Source of the DNA: Candidatus Endomicrobium embiratermitis
GTDB taxonomy: Bacteria > Elusimicrobiota > Endomicrobiia > Endomicrobiales > Endomicrobiaceae
DNA: 64,000 nucleotides
Direction of reading: 5' to 3'
Assembly: GCA_009781315.1 (NCBI GenBank)
Contig: WQYI01000001.1
Coordinates: 347,947-411,946 of the forward strand
The notes under the pieces: generated by a model
The model's database searches: none
Seen by the model: only the letters and a program-made list of their open reading frames with translations
Told to the model about the DNA's origin: nothing
Made by a program: the position numbers and the translations under genes
Shown: positions 52,560 to 61,917 of the stretch, piece after piece
Numbering within the stretch: the stretch's first letter is position 1
How the letters are laid out: every line of letters begins with the position of its first letter

Positions 52560-52591
52560 TCGACAAAAGCAGGGCTTAAATCCTTTCTTTT

Positions 52592-52635
52592 GTCATTTGG
52601 TTTTTGTTTCTTTAAGTAAAGACATCAGCTTTTGG
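52592..52635. repeat. 44-bp direct repeat, copy 1
   Basis: Identical over 44 bp to 54045-54088. It reproduces the last 13 codons and stop of the TPR gene (minus strand KLMSLLKETKTK-stop) as an isolated fragment 1.45 kb downstream of the gene. GACAAAAG...CTTTTGTC (52562-52593) can form a hairpin at its edge. Confidence 0.85.
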
Positions 52636-52670
52636 TCAAGGGGATGGTAAAGCTTAAACTCATTCCGCTT

Positions 52671-53348
52671 TTATGATACTGACTTGCTAAATTTAAATTT
52701 GTATCCCGCGCTGATAGCAAGTCTGCTGTAAGTCATATAACCTTCAGGTTCATACAATGAATTCCAGCTGTAAAGAGCGTCTAAGAAAAAACCTGACGGG
52801 AAGTTGTAACCTGCGCCAAATCCATAATAAAAACCAAGATGATACTCTGAATTACTATAAGTTTTAGCAGGAAATGATCCCCACGCGGGTGTTGTCCCTT
52901 TTGTGCTTATTGTTCCGTAATTAACTCCTATATTACCTTTAAAAAATACTTCAGGCGCGGATCTAATCGGATTAACTTCAATTGTCAAATAAGTAGGAAT
53001 AAAACTATAAGATTGTTTATCAATATAGCTGTCATAACCAATATAACTATCATTAATTAATTTCATGGAACCGTCTAATTTAAGCCCCCTTTCAAATGAG
53101 TATCCGACTCCGGGTCCGATTTTTACAATACCAAAAATCGGAAATAAAAATTCCAGGGCCATTCCTACTCCCACTTCCGAGTCAATGTAAAAGTTATTGT
53201 CGCCTTTGTAATTAAAACCTGCGTTCTCCTTGTAAATAAAAGTTGCGCTCCCTATTGTATCCAAACCGAGTTTAACTTTCATTTCGCCGGCAAAAACAAA
53301 ACCTGCCGTTACCGCAACCGCAATCGCTGCTAATACTAATTTTTTCAA
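52671..53348 (-). CDS. Small outer-membrane beta-barrel protein
   Basis: 225 residues from a TTG start at 53348 with GAGGAG upstream. Signal peptide MKKLVLAAIAVAVTAGFVFA. The mature chain alternates aromatic and small residues (FNYKGDNNFYIDSEVGVGMALEF, GPGVGYSFERGLKLDG) and ends in SAGYKFKFSKSVS, typical of OmpW/Opr-like 8-strand barrels. No specific family is recognised. It is flanked by copy 1 of the 44-bp repeat and shares a cassette with the lipoprotein at 53406. Confidence 0.7.
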   Translation of the reverse strand: MKKLVLAAIAVAVTAGFVFAGEMKVKLGLDTIGSATFIYKENAGFNYKGDNNFYIDSEVGVGMALEFLFPIFGIVKIGPGVGYSFERGLKLDGSMKLINDSYIGYDSYIDKQSYSFIPTYLTIEVNPIRSAPEVFFKGNIGVNYGTISTKGTTPAWGSFPAKTYSNSEYHLGFYYGFGAGYNFPSGFFLDALYSWNSLYEPEGYMTYSRLAISAGYKFKFSKSVS

Positions 53349-53405
53349 GCGTTTCTCCTCTGGTCAAGGGGACGGTCAACACACGGTCTATTAGCCACCG
53401 ATGAT

Positions 53406-53990
53406 TTATTCTTGACTGTCGTTTACATCTGTTTTTACGGCTAAAGTTCCTAAAGTAAAAATATCTTTATTTTCATCAATCTTAAATTCAACACGATAAG
53501 TATTATCAGACTGTTTTAAAGGAATAATTTCAACTTTTGGCAAAACAATCGACTGATTATCCGTAATCGTAAATGATAAAAATAAAGGTTTATTTTCTTT
53601 ATCATCCCATCCGTTTCTAAGAAGATAATGTTTTTTCTGACTAACGATTCCAGAAGCTGTTTGAAACGAATCAAGATAATATGTTCCTGGTTTTAATTTC
53701 ACCGTCTGTGGGAAAGGATCTCTAAAACCGCCGTTCATAAATAACGCCGCTTTAGACGCTCCTCCTATAGAAAACCGCTTGCCTTTTGAACCGTCATCAT
53801 TGATTTTTCTCCAGAATGTCAAAACGGATTTTCCTCCTGACTCAAAATAGAATGTTACGTTACTGTAGTTCGGAACGGATTTAGCAACATCTTCTTTTAC
53901 ATTTTCGGAAACATTATTCTTCGGAGCACTTGCGCAAGATGATAAACTAATTAAAGCCAAAGCAAAAATAAAAAATCCAATCTTTTTCAT
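53406..53990 (-). CDS. Lipoprotein, unknown function
   Basis: 194 residues. Lipoprotein signal MKKIGFFIFALALISLSSC (lipobox LSSC). The mature part has VTFYFESGGKSVLTFWR and KLKPGTYYLDSFQT, a beta-sandwich-like pattern seen in small periplasmic lipoproteins. No family is recognised. It lies upstream of the small barrel gene; a GGTCAAGGGGA-type word (53361-53371) sits between them and recurs at 52633. Confidence 0.65.
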   Translation of the reverse strand: MKKIGFFIFALALISLSSCASAPKNNVSENVKEDVAKSVPNYSNVTFYFESGGKSVLTFWRKINDDGSKGKRFSIGGASKAALFMNGGFRDPFPQTVKLKPGTYYLDSFQTASGIVSQKKHYLLRNGWDDKENKPLFLSFTITDNQSIVLPKVEIIPLKQSDNTYRVEFKIDENKDIFTLGTLAVKTDVNDSQE

Positions 53991-54044
53991 AAGTTACCCC
54001 ATTAATATTAAAACGACCAGACTATCATTTCCTACGTATCCTTG

Positions 54045-54088
54045 GTCATTTGGTTTTTGTTTCTTTAAGTAAAGACATCAGCTTTTGG
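54045..54088. repeat. 44-bp direct repeat, copy 2 (3' end of the TPR gene)
   Basis: Matches 52592-52635 without mismatch. This copy is the native 3' end of the TPR gene including its stop codon. The two copies bracket a 1.41-kb segment with a lipoprotein and a barrel gene. Confidence 0.85.
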
Positions 54089-55077
54089 GCGTTTTCTTTC
54101 ATGAAAGGAGTTTTAGCCTTAGTAAACGCGTTATGGGCATAGCGTCTTGCCTCGTATACTCTTTTCATTTTATAAGATATTTCGGCGTTCAACAAATCCG
54201 TAGCGGCAAAAGACTGATTCAGCACATAAGCTTTGTCTATATAAAACTTGGCCTGTTTATAGTCCCCGGCATCATAATAAATCAAAGCCAGATGAATGTA
54301 AGGAGCGAAATTTTGGTCGTTGAGTTCCACGGATTTAAGAAAATCTCTTTCAGCCAAATCGTAATTTTTCTTATCCAGGTGCAACAAACCCGACAGAAAA
54401 AATATCTCGGCATCCTCGCTTTTTAACAGATACTCGCCGACAAGTTTTAAAGCTTTATCGGTTTCGGAAATATTTCTGTAAGAAACCGCCATGTTGGCGA
54501 CAAGTCCTTTGTTTTCTATATTGTCTATCTGTTCATAATATTCTATTGCTTTTGAATAGAGGCCTCTTTGAAAATATACGTCGCCCAGCCTTTTTTTAGC
54601 ATAATTGGAATTTTTATCAGCGTAAAGAGCTTCCAAAAAACTTTTTTCAGCAAGATTGTACAAATTGCTTGCTAAAAGAATGTCGCCTATTTTAAGATTT
54701 ATTCCCGCGTTTTTTTTATATAAAGATTTCGCTTTGCCGTAATAATCCAAACTTAAAGCAAAATCTTTTTTCAAACCCGCTATATCCCCGAGTTTCGTAT
54801 AATATTCAAAACTTTTCTTTTTTGAAGGCTTGGCGTCAAGCAGATTTTTATATGTCTTTTCCGCTTCTTCATATTGCTTGTCTTCGGCAAGTTTTCCGGC
54901 AAGAAGCTCGGTCAATGTTTTCTTTTCTTTTTTGCTTTTAGCCGCGCTTATAGAAGAGTATATTCCGCTTATTTCCGACTTAAGAGCGGAATCGGAATCG
55001 CCGTCCGCCGCCTTGGCAAACGACAAAAAAGGAATTAACATAAAAACGGCAAGATGTAAAAAACGCAATTTATTCAA
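54046..55077 (-). CDS. Secreted TPR protein
   Basis: 343 residues from a TTG at 55077 with GGAG upstream. Signal peptide MNKLRFLHLAVFMLIPFLSFAKA. Eight or so tetratricopeptide repeats run from about 55 to 335 (YEEAEKTYKNLLDAKP, YSKAIEYYEQIDN, YDLAERDFLKSVELN). It is a periplasmic scaffold of unknown partner. The start overlaps the patatin-like gene stop by 8 bp. Its final 44 bp are duplicated downstream. Confidence 0.85.
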   Translation of the reverse strand: MNKLRFLHLAVFMLIPFLSFAKAADGDSDSALKSEISGIYSSISAAKSKKEKKTLTELLAGKLAEDKQYEEAEKTYKNLLDAKPSKKKSFEYYTKLGDIAGLKKDFALSLDYYGKAKSLYKKNAGINLKIGDILLASNLYNLAEKSFLEALYADKNSNYAKKRLGDVYFQRGLYSKAIEYYEQIDNIENKGLVANMAVSYRNISETDKALKLVGEYLLKSEDAEIFFLSGLLHLDKKNYDLAERDFLKSVELNDQNFAPYIHLALIYYDAGDYKQAKFYIDKAYVLNQSFAATDLLNAEISYKMKRVYEARRYAHNAFTKAKTPFMKENAQKLMSLLKETKTK

Positions 55078-56047
55078 TTAAATTTTTCTCCAGAGTTTTA
55101 TTTATTATTATCATTTTTATCTGTTTTAAAGCTTTTTTTGCGGCAATAGTCCCTTTGTCTATCGTAGCGTACGCGTTATCCATATCAACCGCTTTTATGT
55201 CGCCGACTTCCGGGCGTATAATGACGTCGGCCTGCCTGAGATTTTCGTCGTCTAAAACCTTGCCTTGTATATATATGGACTGCATCAGAGTTTCAAAGAC
55301 ATTATCGGTGTTATTTTTAGTAATATCCGCGGGAACAACTACGGCTATTACAATATCGGGGTCGAAAAGTTTTGCAATATTTACCGGAACGTTTTCGGAC
55401 AGGCCTCCGTCGACAAGATATCTTTGCCTGTATTCTACGGGCTTAAAAAAGCCGGGCAGCGTCGCGCTTGCCCTTGCGGCAAAACTTACGCTTCCTTCCC
55501 TTAAGAGAATCCTCTCGCCGGTATTTAAATCCGTAGCCACGCAGACCAAAGGAATTTTTAGCTGGTCAAAACGCAAATCGCCTATATTTTCATTTAAAAA
55601 GATTTCAATTTTTTCATTTGACAGCAGATTTTCGCTAAAAAGCATCGATAAAATGGACACAGGGTTTAAATTTGATATGGATTTTAACGTGACGTCTTTA
55701 GCCAATTCTTCGACTTTAGACATTGGTATTCCCGCGCAATAAAAAGCGCCCGCTATGGAGCCTATGCTTGTGCCTACTACCAAATCGACGGGAATTTGCT
55801 CTTCCTGTAAAGCTTTAAAAACTCCTATATGGGAAAAACCTCTTGCGCCGCCTCCGCCCAAAACCAACGCTATTTTAGGCCTTTTTTCCTTAGGAAGCTC
55901 AAGTACTCTGCGCCAAATGGAATTAACGGTAAATTCTTCTTCGTCAAAATCAAAAACAAAATCCGCATCCGCGGCTGAAACCTGCGCGGCGCAAAAAACA
56001 ATTAAAGATAAAATAATGATTTTTTTTATGGCGTTAATATGAATCAA
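55070..56047 (-). CDS. Patatin-like phospholipase (RssA/PlpD-type catalytic domain), exported
   Basis: 325 residues from a TTG at 56047 with GGAG 6 bp upstream. Signal peptide to VSAAD. The patatin domain has the oxyanion loop GGGGARG (64-70), S94 in GTSIGS and D213 in DGGLSENVP, a complete Ser-Asp dyad. Hydrolysis of phospholipid acyl chains in the periplasm or at the outer membrane is the likely role. It lacks the barrel domain of PlpD. It is translationally coupled to tolC-like upstream and TPR downstream. Confidence 0.88.
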   Translation of the reverse strand: MIHINAIKKIIILSLIVFCAAQVSAADADFVFDFDEEEFTVNSIWRRVLELPKEKRPKIALVLGGGGARGFSHIGVFKALQEEQIPVDLVVGTSIGSIAGAFYCAGIPMSKVEELAKDVTLKSISNLNPVSILSMLFSENLLSNEKIEIFLNENIGDLRFDQLKIPLVCVATDLNTGERILLREGSVSFAARASATLPGFFKPVEYRQRYLVDGGLSENVPVNIAKLFDPDIVIAVVVPADITKNNTDNVFETLMQSIYIQGKVLDDENLRQADVIIRPEVGDIKAVDMDNAYATIDKGTIAAKKALKQIKMIIINKTLEKNLIE

Positions 56048-57212
56048 GCTGAACTCCTACGGCAAGTTCAAGGGCGAAGAAACTTCTATTTAAATTGTTG
56101 ATTATCTCCAAATCGGATTCCGTGTAACTGCCGTATTTTTCCAAAAGATTGGACGAAACAGCCTGTCTTTTCCAAAAATTATATTCAAGGAGAGCTTTGC
56201 TTACCTCAAGCCGGATGTTTTCCTCGGTTTTAGACCTCTTTAAAGTCGCCTCTCGCGCGCTGATTTTCCCCTGTTTCGATCTTGCTATCATTCCGCCGCC
56301 GTCAAATATAGGAATATTGGCGTTTAACGAAACATACCAGCTGCTTTCGTCGCCTATAACTCTGTCTCCTATCCATTCCTGCGCCGCTCCTATGGAAATG
56401 GTCGGATATTTTTGCTGCGTAAGAAGGCTTACCATAAGAATGTCTATGCTTTCCTGATACTGCGTCATCTGTATTTCGGGTTTAAACTGATAGGCAAGAA
56501 GCAGACACCGGTTTAAATCCAGATTTTTAATCCGCGGCTTAAAATCTCCGGAAACGTCGGCAATCGTATTTAATTCCAAGCCTATGGCGCTTAAAAGATT
56601 AAGCTTTTCTTTATCTAAATTAAATTGCGCTATTTCGATTTTCCTGTCAAGTTCTCCAATTTCGTTTTTAGACAATTTTTTACCAGACAAAACAGAGTTG
56701 TAATATCTGATCTTTTCCTTAAAAAACAAACAATCGTTGAAAATGATCTTTACTTTATTAACAACGCGGATTTTTGCGAGGTTCTCCTCATTTTTTACTT
56801 TGTTTATGTTTATTTCGGCAAGCCTGTTCGTGGTTTTTATTCTTCCGCCCGCGTAAAGGCTTTGCCACACGGAAAGCCTTGTGGAAAAATAAACGTCTTT
56901 ATGAACGCCCGGCATAAATATGGGCGACGGAGAAAGTTCGCCCGTTATTATCATAGGCTCCGAATTGTTAAATCTCGAAACGTTGAGATTTAAATCTACC
57001 TTCGGAAGATATAAAGATTGCGATTCTCTTACTCTCTGTCTGGCAAACTCGATGTTCTGCGATTTGATTAAAATATCATGGTTAATGGCAAGAGCCGTCT
57101 GTATGCTTGAATCTTCCGTCAGCACCCTTTCATAATTTTTCGCATAAGATAAGGATACGGTCAATATAAAAACTAAAGAAATAAAAATTTTAAAAGATAT
57201 TGTTTTTCTCAT
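56034..57212 (-). CDS. TolC-family outer-membrane efflux protein
   Basis: 392 residues with signal peptide to LSYAK. Two repeats of long coiled helices with short strands are typical of OEP: ALAINHDILIKSQNIEFARQ, YLPKVDLNLNVSRFN, and the second set ending LAVGVQLDSY. It forms the outer-membrane duct of efflux or type I secretion systems. No inner-membrane pump or adaptor is adjacent. The start overlaps the argH stop by 4 bp. Confidence 0.85.
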   Translation of the reverse strand: MRKTISFKIFISLVFILTVSLSYAKNYERVLTEDSSIQTALAINHDILIKSQNIEFARQRVRESQSLYLPKVDLNLNVSRFNNSEPMIITGELSPSPIFMPGVHKDVYFSTRLSVWQSLYAGGRIKTTNRLAEININKVKNEENLAKIRVVNKVKIIFNDCLFFKEKIRYYNSVLSGKKLSKNEIGELDRKIEIAQFNLDKEKLNLLSAIGLELNTIADVSGDFKPRIKNLDLNRCLLLAYQFKPEIQMTQYQESIDILMVSLLTQQKYPTISIGAAQEWIGDRVIGDESSWYVSLNANIPIFDGGGMIARSKQGKISAREATLKRSKTEENIRLEVSKALLEYNFWKRQAVSSNLLEKYGSYTESDLEIINNLNRSFFALELAVGVQLDSY

Positions 57213-58567
57213 TTTACATTCCGTTTCAAAATATTTTTCATCAGTGCAATCTGTTTTGCGACTGATTTTTTTGAAGTTCCTCCGTAAGAGGTTTTCGCGG
57301 CGATTATATTTACGGGATTTACAAACTTAAAAATATCGTCTTTAAAAATCGGATATTGCTTAGGATAGAATTTATTATACTCCTGCAAAGAAAGAGAACT
57401 TAAAGTTTTTGAATTCTTTATGCAGTATTCGACAATATTTCGAACAACGCCGTGCGCTTCCCTGAAAGGAATACCTTTCCTTGCCAGATAATCGGCTATT
57501 TCCGTAGCAGCCATAAAACCTTTTTCAGTGCTTTTTAAAGTGTTTTCTTTGACAAATTTCATACCCGCAGTCATTTCATTTACGACTTCCATGCAAAGTT
57601 TGACGGTGTCTGCAGCGTCAAATACGGGCGGCTTGTCTTCCTGTAAATCCCTGTTGTAAGCAAGCGGCAGAGATTTTACTATTGTAAGCATCGCAAACAA
57701 ATCGCCGAACACCCTGCCTGATTTTCCCCTTATGACTTCCGCGCAGTCGGGATTTCTTTTTTGGGGCATTATCGACGAACCCGACGTAAACTTGTCGGCA
57801 ATTTTTATATAGGAAAATTCCGGGTTCATCCATAATATTATTTCTTCGCAAAATCTCGTAAGATGCAAAGCGATTGCCGACATACAAAATACAAACTCTA
57901 TCGCGAAATCCCTGTCGCTTACCGCGTCCAATGAATTTTCGCAGACTTTGTCAAAACCTAAAAGTTTGGCCGTGTAATGCCTGTCTATTTTAAAAGACGT
58001 TCCGGCAAGAGCCGCGCTTCCCAAAGGAAGAATATTTATTCTCTTGCGGCAGTCTAAAAGTCTTTCTTTATCGCGCTGCATCATCCACGCATACGCAAGC
58101 AAATGATGAGCCGCCAAAACGGGCTGGGCAGGCTGTAAATGAGTAAAGCCCGGCATTATAATATCGGAATTCTCTTCGGATTTCTTTACAAGTATCTGCT
58201 GGAATTGATTGATAAGATTTACAAACTCATCGGTTTTTGAACGCAGATAAAGCCTTAAGTCCGTAGAAACCTGATCGTTTCTGCTTCTTGCCGTATGCAT
58301 TTTTCCGCCGAGAGGACCTATTCTTCTTATAAGTTCCGCTTCAACGGCATAATGTATATCTTCTTCTTTCGGCAATTTCCAGCCGCTGCGGACACTTTTA
58401 AGTATGGAGTTAAGTTCCGAGATTATTTTATCTTTTTCCGCCTGCTTTATAATTTTGCATTTCGCAAGCATTTCAACATGCGCGATTGAACCTAAAATAT
58501 CAACTTCGGCAAGCCTCCCGTCAAAAGAAAAAGATCCTATAAACTCTTCAAAATCCATGTTTTTCAT
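57209..58567 (-). CDS. argH: Argininosuccinate lyase
   Basis: Final step of arginine synthesis. 452 residues from MKNMDFEEFIG at 58567, preceded by GGGGAG; the TTG at 58582 would include the ribosome site. The fumarase-superfamily signature GSSIMPQKRNPD carries the catalytic Ser loop, with HTARSRNDQ and TAGFTHLQPAQP-like GFTHLQPAQP. It follows argG by 34 bp and overlaps the TolC-like gene. Confidence 0.96.
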   Translation of the reverse strand: MKNMDFEEFIGSFSFDGRLAEVDILGSIAHVEMLAKCKIIKQAEKDKIISELNSILKSVRSGWKLPKEEDIHYAVEAELIRRIGPLGGKMHTARSRNDQVSTDLRLYLRSKTDEFVNLINQFQQILVKKSEENSDIIMPGFTHLQPAQPVLAAHHLLAYAWMMQRDKERLLDCRKRINILPLGSAALAGTSFKIDRHYTAKLLGFDKVCENSLDAVSDRDFAIEFVFCMSAIALHLTRFCEEIILWMNPEFSYIKIADKFTSGSSIMPQKRNPDCAEVIRGKSGRVFGDLFAMLTIVKSLPLAYNRDLQEDKPPVFDAADTVKLCMEVVNEMTAGMKFVKENTLKSTEKGFMAATEIADYLARKGIPFREAHGVVRNIVEYCIKNSKTLSSLSLQEYNKFYPKQYPIFKDDIFKFVNPVNIIAAKTSYGGTSKKSVAKQIALMKNILKRNVK

Positions 58568-58601
58568 ATATCTCCCCTGCAATACGCCGTGTCGTCAGGT
58601 T

Positions 58602-59822
58602 TTAATTATTTTTTTTATTTCTCATTAATGCCTGTACTTTCGTAGGCAGTCCGAAAAGATTTATAAAACCTTCGGCGTCTTTCTGGTTGTAAACTTCGTC
58701 TTTTTCAAAAGTCGCGAGCTCTTCCCAGTAAAGAGAATATTTCGCATTTCTGGAAACAGGCGTCATATTGCCTTTATAAAGCTTTAGTTTGATTTCTCCG
58801 GTAACATATTTTTGAGTATTGTCTATAAAAGCGTCCAAAGCTTCTCTTAAAGGAGAAAACCATAAACCGTAATACGCAAGCTCGGACCATTTGTGCGAAA
58901 GTTTTTGTTTAAAGTGAAAAGTATCCCTGTCTAAAGCCAGTTCTTCAAGTTTATGATGCGCTTCATACAAAAGAACCGCCGCCGGAGATTCGTAAACTCC
59001 CCTTGATTTCATTCCGACAAGGCGGTTTTCAACCATATCCGTTCTGCCGATTCCGTTGGCGCCCGCTATTTTATTTGCAGTTTCAATAAGTTCAACCGGA
59101 GCAAGTTTTTTTCCGTTTATTGAAACGGGTATGCCTTTTTCAAAAGCTATAGTAACATAAGACGCTCTATCAGGCGCTTTTTCCGGAGAAACGGTCATTT
59201 TAAACATTGATTCGTCATATTCGTTTTTCATATCTTCCATAACGCCGCCTTCGTAAGAAATATGCCAAAGGTTTGCGTCGGAAGAATAAGGTTTCGATTT
59301 TGTTACGGGAACCGGTATTCCTCTTTTTTTAGCGTAATCTATAGCGTCTTCTCTTGAGCGGATATTCCACTCTCTCCACGGAGCGATTATTTTTACTCCG
59401 GGAATTAACGCTTTAAACGCAAGTTCAAAACGCACCTGGTCATTGCCTTTTCCGGTAGCGCCGTGACATACCGCGTCGGCTTTTTCTTTTTTAACGATTT
59501 CAGCGATTTTTTCGGCTATAACAGGCCTTGCGAGCGAAGTACCCAGATAATATTTATTTTCATACAAAGCTTCGGCTTTAATCGCGGGATAAATATAATC
59601 GGTTACAAAGTCTTTTTTTGCGTCGATAATATAAGCCTTTGACGCGCCTGTCTTTTTGGCTTTTTCTTCCAAGCCTGTAAGCTCTTTCCCCTGTCCTACG
59701 TCAACGCATGCCGCTATAACTTCGCATTTATAATTTTCTTTAATCCAAGATAAAATTATAGAAGTATCAAGACCGCCCGAATACGCGACAACTACTTTTT
59801 TAACAGAACCGCCCTTTGCCAT
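58602..59822 (-). CDS. argG: Argininosuccinate synthase
   Basis: Joins citrulline and aspartate with ATP. 406 residues, PP-loop AYSGGLDTS at 13-21, [13 protein letters not shown] and the LWHISYEGG substrate region. AAAGGAG precedes the ATG. It lies between argD and argH. No argF or carB is visible in the window. Confidence 0.97.
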   Translation of the reverse strand: MAKGGSVKKVVVAYSGGLDTSIILSWIKENYKCEVIAACVDVGQGKELTGLEEKAKKTGASKAYIIDAKKDFVTDYIYPAIKAEALYENKYYLGTSLARPVIAEKIAEIVKKEKADAVCHGATGKGNDQVRFELAFKALIPGVKIIAPWREWNIRSREDAIDYAKKRGIPVPVTKSKPYSSDANLWHISYEGGVMEDMKNEYDESMFKMTVSPEKAPDRASYVTIAFEKGIPVSINGKKLAPVELIETANKIAGANGIGRTDMVENRLVGMKSRGVYESPAAVLLYEAHHKLEELALDRDTFHFKQKLSHKWSELAYYGLWFSPLREALDAFIDNTQKYVTGEIKLKLYKGNMTPVSRNAKYSLYWEELATFEKDEVYNQKDAEGFINLFGLPTKVQALMRNKKNN

Positions 59823-59874
59823 TTTAAATGACTCCTTTATACCGATTAAAAAATTCTTTTATATTATAGCATTA

Positions 59875-61050
59875 TTATTTCGCCGCTTTGCTTAAAACGC
59901 CATCCAAAATTTTAACGGCCGCATCTATGTCTTTTTTCGTTATCGTAAGCATAGGCAGCATCCTTACAACGGTATTGTGGGTGCAATTTACAATCAACCC
60001 TTTTTTAAGGCATTCCGCAACGACGGCGGCTCCGGGAATCGTAAGTTCTATGCCGACCATCAGCCCCAGTCCGCGGACTTCTTTTATTATCTCATGTTTA
60101 GCTTTTAAGCTTTCAAGCTTTTGTCGGAGATATTTTGCGGTTTTTACGGAATTGTCCAAAAACTTTTTATTTAAAATTTTAATAACCGCCAAAGCCGCGG
60201 CGCAGGAAACCGGATTTCCGCCGAAAGTCGTACCGTGGTCTCCGTAAGTAAACACTTCGCCGAATTTTTTATTCGCGATAGTCGCGCCAAGCGGTAAACC
60301 GTTGGCTATGGCTTTCGCAAGCGTTATAACGTCGGGTTTAATTCCGGAATGTTCGTAAGCGAAAAACTTGCCGGTCCTTCCCATACCGCACTGTATTTCG
60401 TCAAAAATTAAAACAAGATTATGCTTATTTGCCAAAGCGCGCAAACCTTTTAAGAATTCTTTTGTAGCGGCATAAATGCCGCCCTCGCCCTGAACAGGCT
60501 CGATTATTATGGCTGCTGTTTTTTTATTTATAAGCTTTTTAACCGAATTTATATCATTAATATCCGCAAAAACAAATTTAGGAGGCAAAGGTTTCAAATA
60601 TTCGTGAAACTTTTCCTGTCCGGTCGCGGCGCTTGTCATAACGGTGCGCCCGTGAAAAGAGTTATTAAACGCTATGATTTCATAGCGCCCGCCTGTAACA
60701 TGGCCGAACTTACGCGCTAATTTTATCGCGCATTCATTGGCTTCCGCCCCTGAATTTGACAAAAAGACCCTTCCGCCGAATTTTTTCGCCAAAACTTCGC
60801 CGAGTTTCATCTGCGCCGCCGTGTAATAATGAATTGAAACGTGCGCGTATTCGTCAAGCTGCTTTTTTGCGGCTTTAACAACAACACCGTTTAAATGACC
60901 CAGATTACAAACGCTTACGCCGGTAAAAAAATCAAGATATTTTTTACCTTTATCGTCCCAAATAAACTGCCCTTTGGCTTTCTTAACAATCAAATCCGCC
61001 CGCCTTGTGGTAGGCATAAAATATTTTTTTTCTATCTGCTTTATGTTCAT
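59875..61050 (-). CDS. argD: Acetylornithine aminotransferase
   Basis: Class III PLP aminotransferase, 391 residues. K246 in ITLAKAIANGLPLGA binds PLP; LIFDEIQCGMGRTGKF and SNSGAEANECAIKLAR are the cofactor motifs. The start overlaps the argB stop (ATGA). Activity on other omega-amino acids is possible, but the arg context settles the main role. Confidence 0.95.
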   Translation of the reverse strand: MNIKQIEKKYFMPTTRRADLIVKKAKGQFIWDDKGKKYLDFFTGVSVCNLGHLNGVVVKAAKKQLDEYAHVSIHYYTAAQMKLGEVLAKKFGGRVFLSNSGAEANECAIKLARKFGHVTGGRYEIIAFNNSFHGRTVMTSAATGQEKFHEYLKPLPPKFVFADINDINSVKKLINKKTAAIIIEPVQGEGGIYAATKEFLKGLRALANKHNLVLIFDEIQCGMGRTGKFFAYEHSGIKPDVITLAKAIANGLPLGATIANKKFGEVFTYGDHGTTFGGNPVSCAAALAVIKILNKKFLDNSVKTAKYLRQKLESLKAKHEIIKEVRGLGLMVGIELTIPGAAVVAECLKKGLIVNCTHNTVVRMLPMLTITKKDIDAAVKILDGVLSKAAK

Positions 61051-61796
61051 TTTTTTATAACCGTTCCTTTAATATTCTTTATACCGCTTACTCCGTCGGC
61101 AATCCAAACTTCTTTTACGCCTTTTTTCACGGAAACCGCGCAGCCTTTTATTTTGGGTATCATTCCGCCTGTTATTGTTTCGTCTTTTATAAGCGGTTCT
61201 ATATGTTTAACTTTTATTTCCTTTATAGTCTTTTTATTCTTATCCAAAACTCCGGCTACGTCCGTAAGAAAAACAAGTTTATCCGCTTTAAATGCAACCG
61301 CGATTGCCGTAGCCAGAGTATCGGCGTTGACATTCATAACGTTTCCTCTTGCGTCGCAAGCTATTGAAGCTATCACAGGCAAAAAGTCCGCCTTTATCAA
61401 GACTTCAATGAGCTTTTTGTTCACTTTTACCGGCTCGCCTACATAACCTAAAGATTTAACCTGTCTGCAAACCACGCTCTTTCCGTCTTTACCGGAAATG
61501 CCTGCGGCGTTCGCGTTATTTTTAATAAGTCCCGTAGTTAAAACTCTGTTCACTTTTCCGCTTAAAGCCATTTCCACGACTTCTAAAGCCGGAGCGTCGG
61601 TAAATCTCAATCCGTTGACAAATTTGCTTTTTATGGAAAATTTCTCAAGCAGAAGATTTATTTCAGGGCCTCCGCCGTGAACCAAAATTATGTTTTGTCT
61701 TCGTGAAATCCCCGCAAGCTCTTTTAAAAACTTATTTTGAGCTTTTGGATTCTTAGTCAGGCTTCCTCCGAATTTCACTACCGTTAATTGTTTCAT
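61047..61796 (-). CDS. argB: Acetylglutamate kinase
   Basis: 249 residues. VVKFGGSLTKN and ILVHGGGPEIN form the ATP/substrate glycine motifs; NGLRFTDAPALEVVEMALSG and VNADTLATAIAVAFKADKLV are characteristic. It has the short N-terminus of the non-hexameric (E. coli-like) enzymes. GGAG upstream. It is the first gene of argB-argD-argG-argH; repeat R5 lies just upstream. Confidence 0.95.
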   Translation of the reverse strand: MKQLTVVKFGGSLTKNPKAQNKFLKELAGISRRQNIILVHGGGPEINLLLEKFSIKSKFVNGLRFTDAPALEVVEMALSGKVNRVLTTGLIKNNANAAGISGKDGKSVVCRQVKSLGYVGEPVKVNKKLIEVLIKADFLPVIASIACDARGNVMNVNADTLATAIAVAFKADKLVFLTDVAGVLDKNKKTIKEIKVKHIEPLIKDETITGGMIPKIKGCAVSVKKGVKEVWIADGVSGIKNIKGTVIKK

Positions 61797-61828
61797 CTAT
61801 ATTCTCCGTTTCTATCGTTGACTTTATT

Positions 61829-61909
61829 GTCATTGCGGACTTGATCCGCAATCTATTCCTTATATTTTTTAATGGCTAACATGGATTCCGGCACGGAGGC
61901 CAGAATGAC
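61829..61909. repeat. Dispersed palindromic repeat R5
   Basis: GTCATTGCGGACTTGATCCG with GCAATC at its left half and GGATTCCGGCACGG...AGAATGAC at its right half. Same outer and inner inverted words as R1-R4. It lies between the nuclease gene and argB. Confidence 0.65.
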
Positions 61910-61917
61910 ACGACGAG

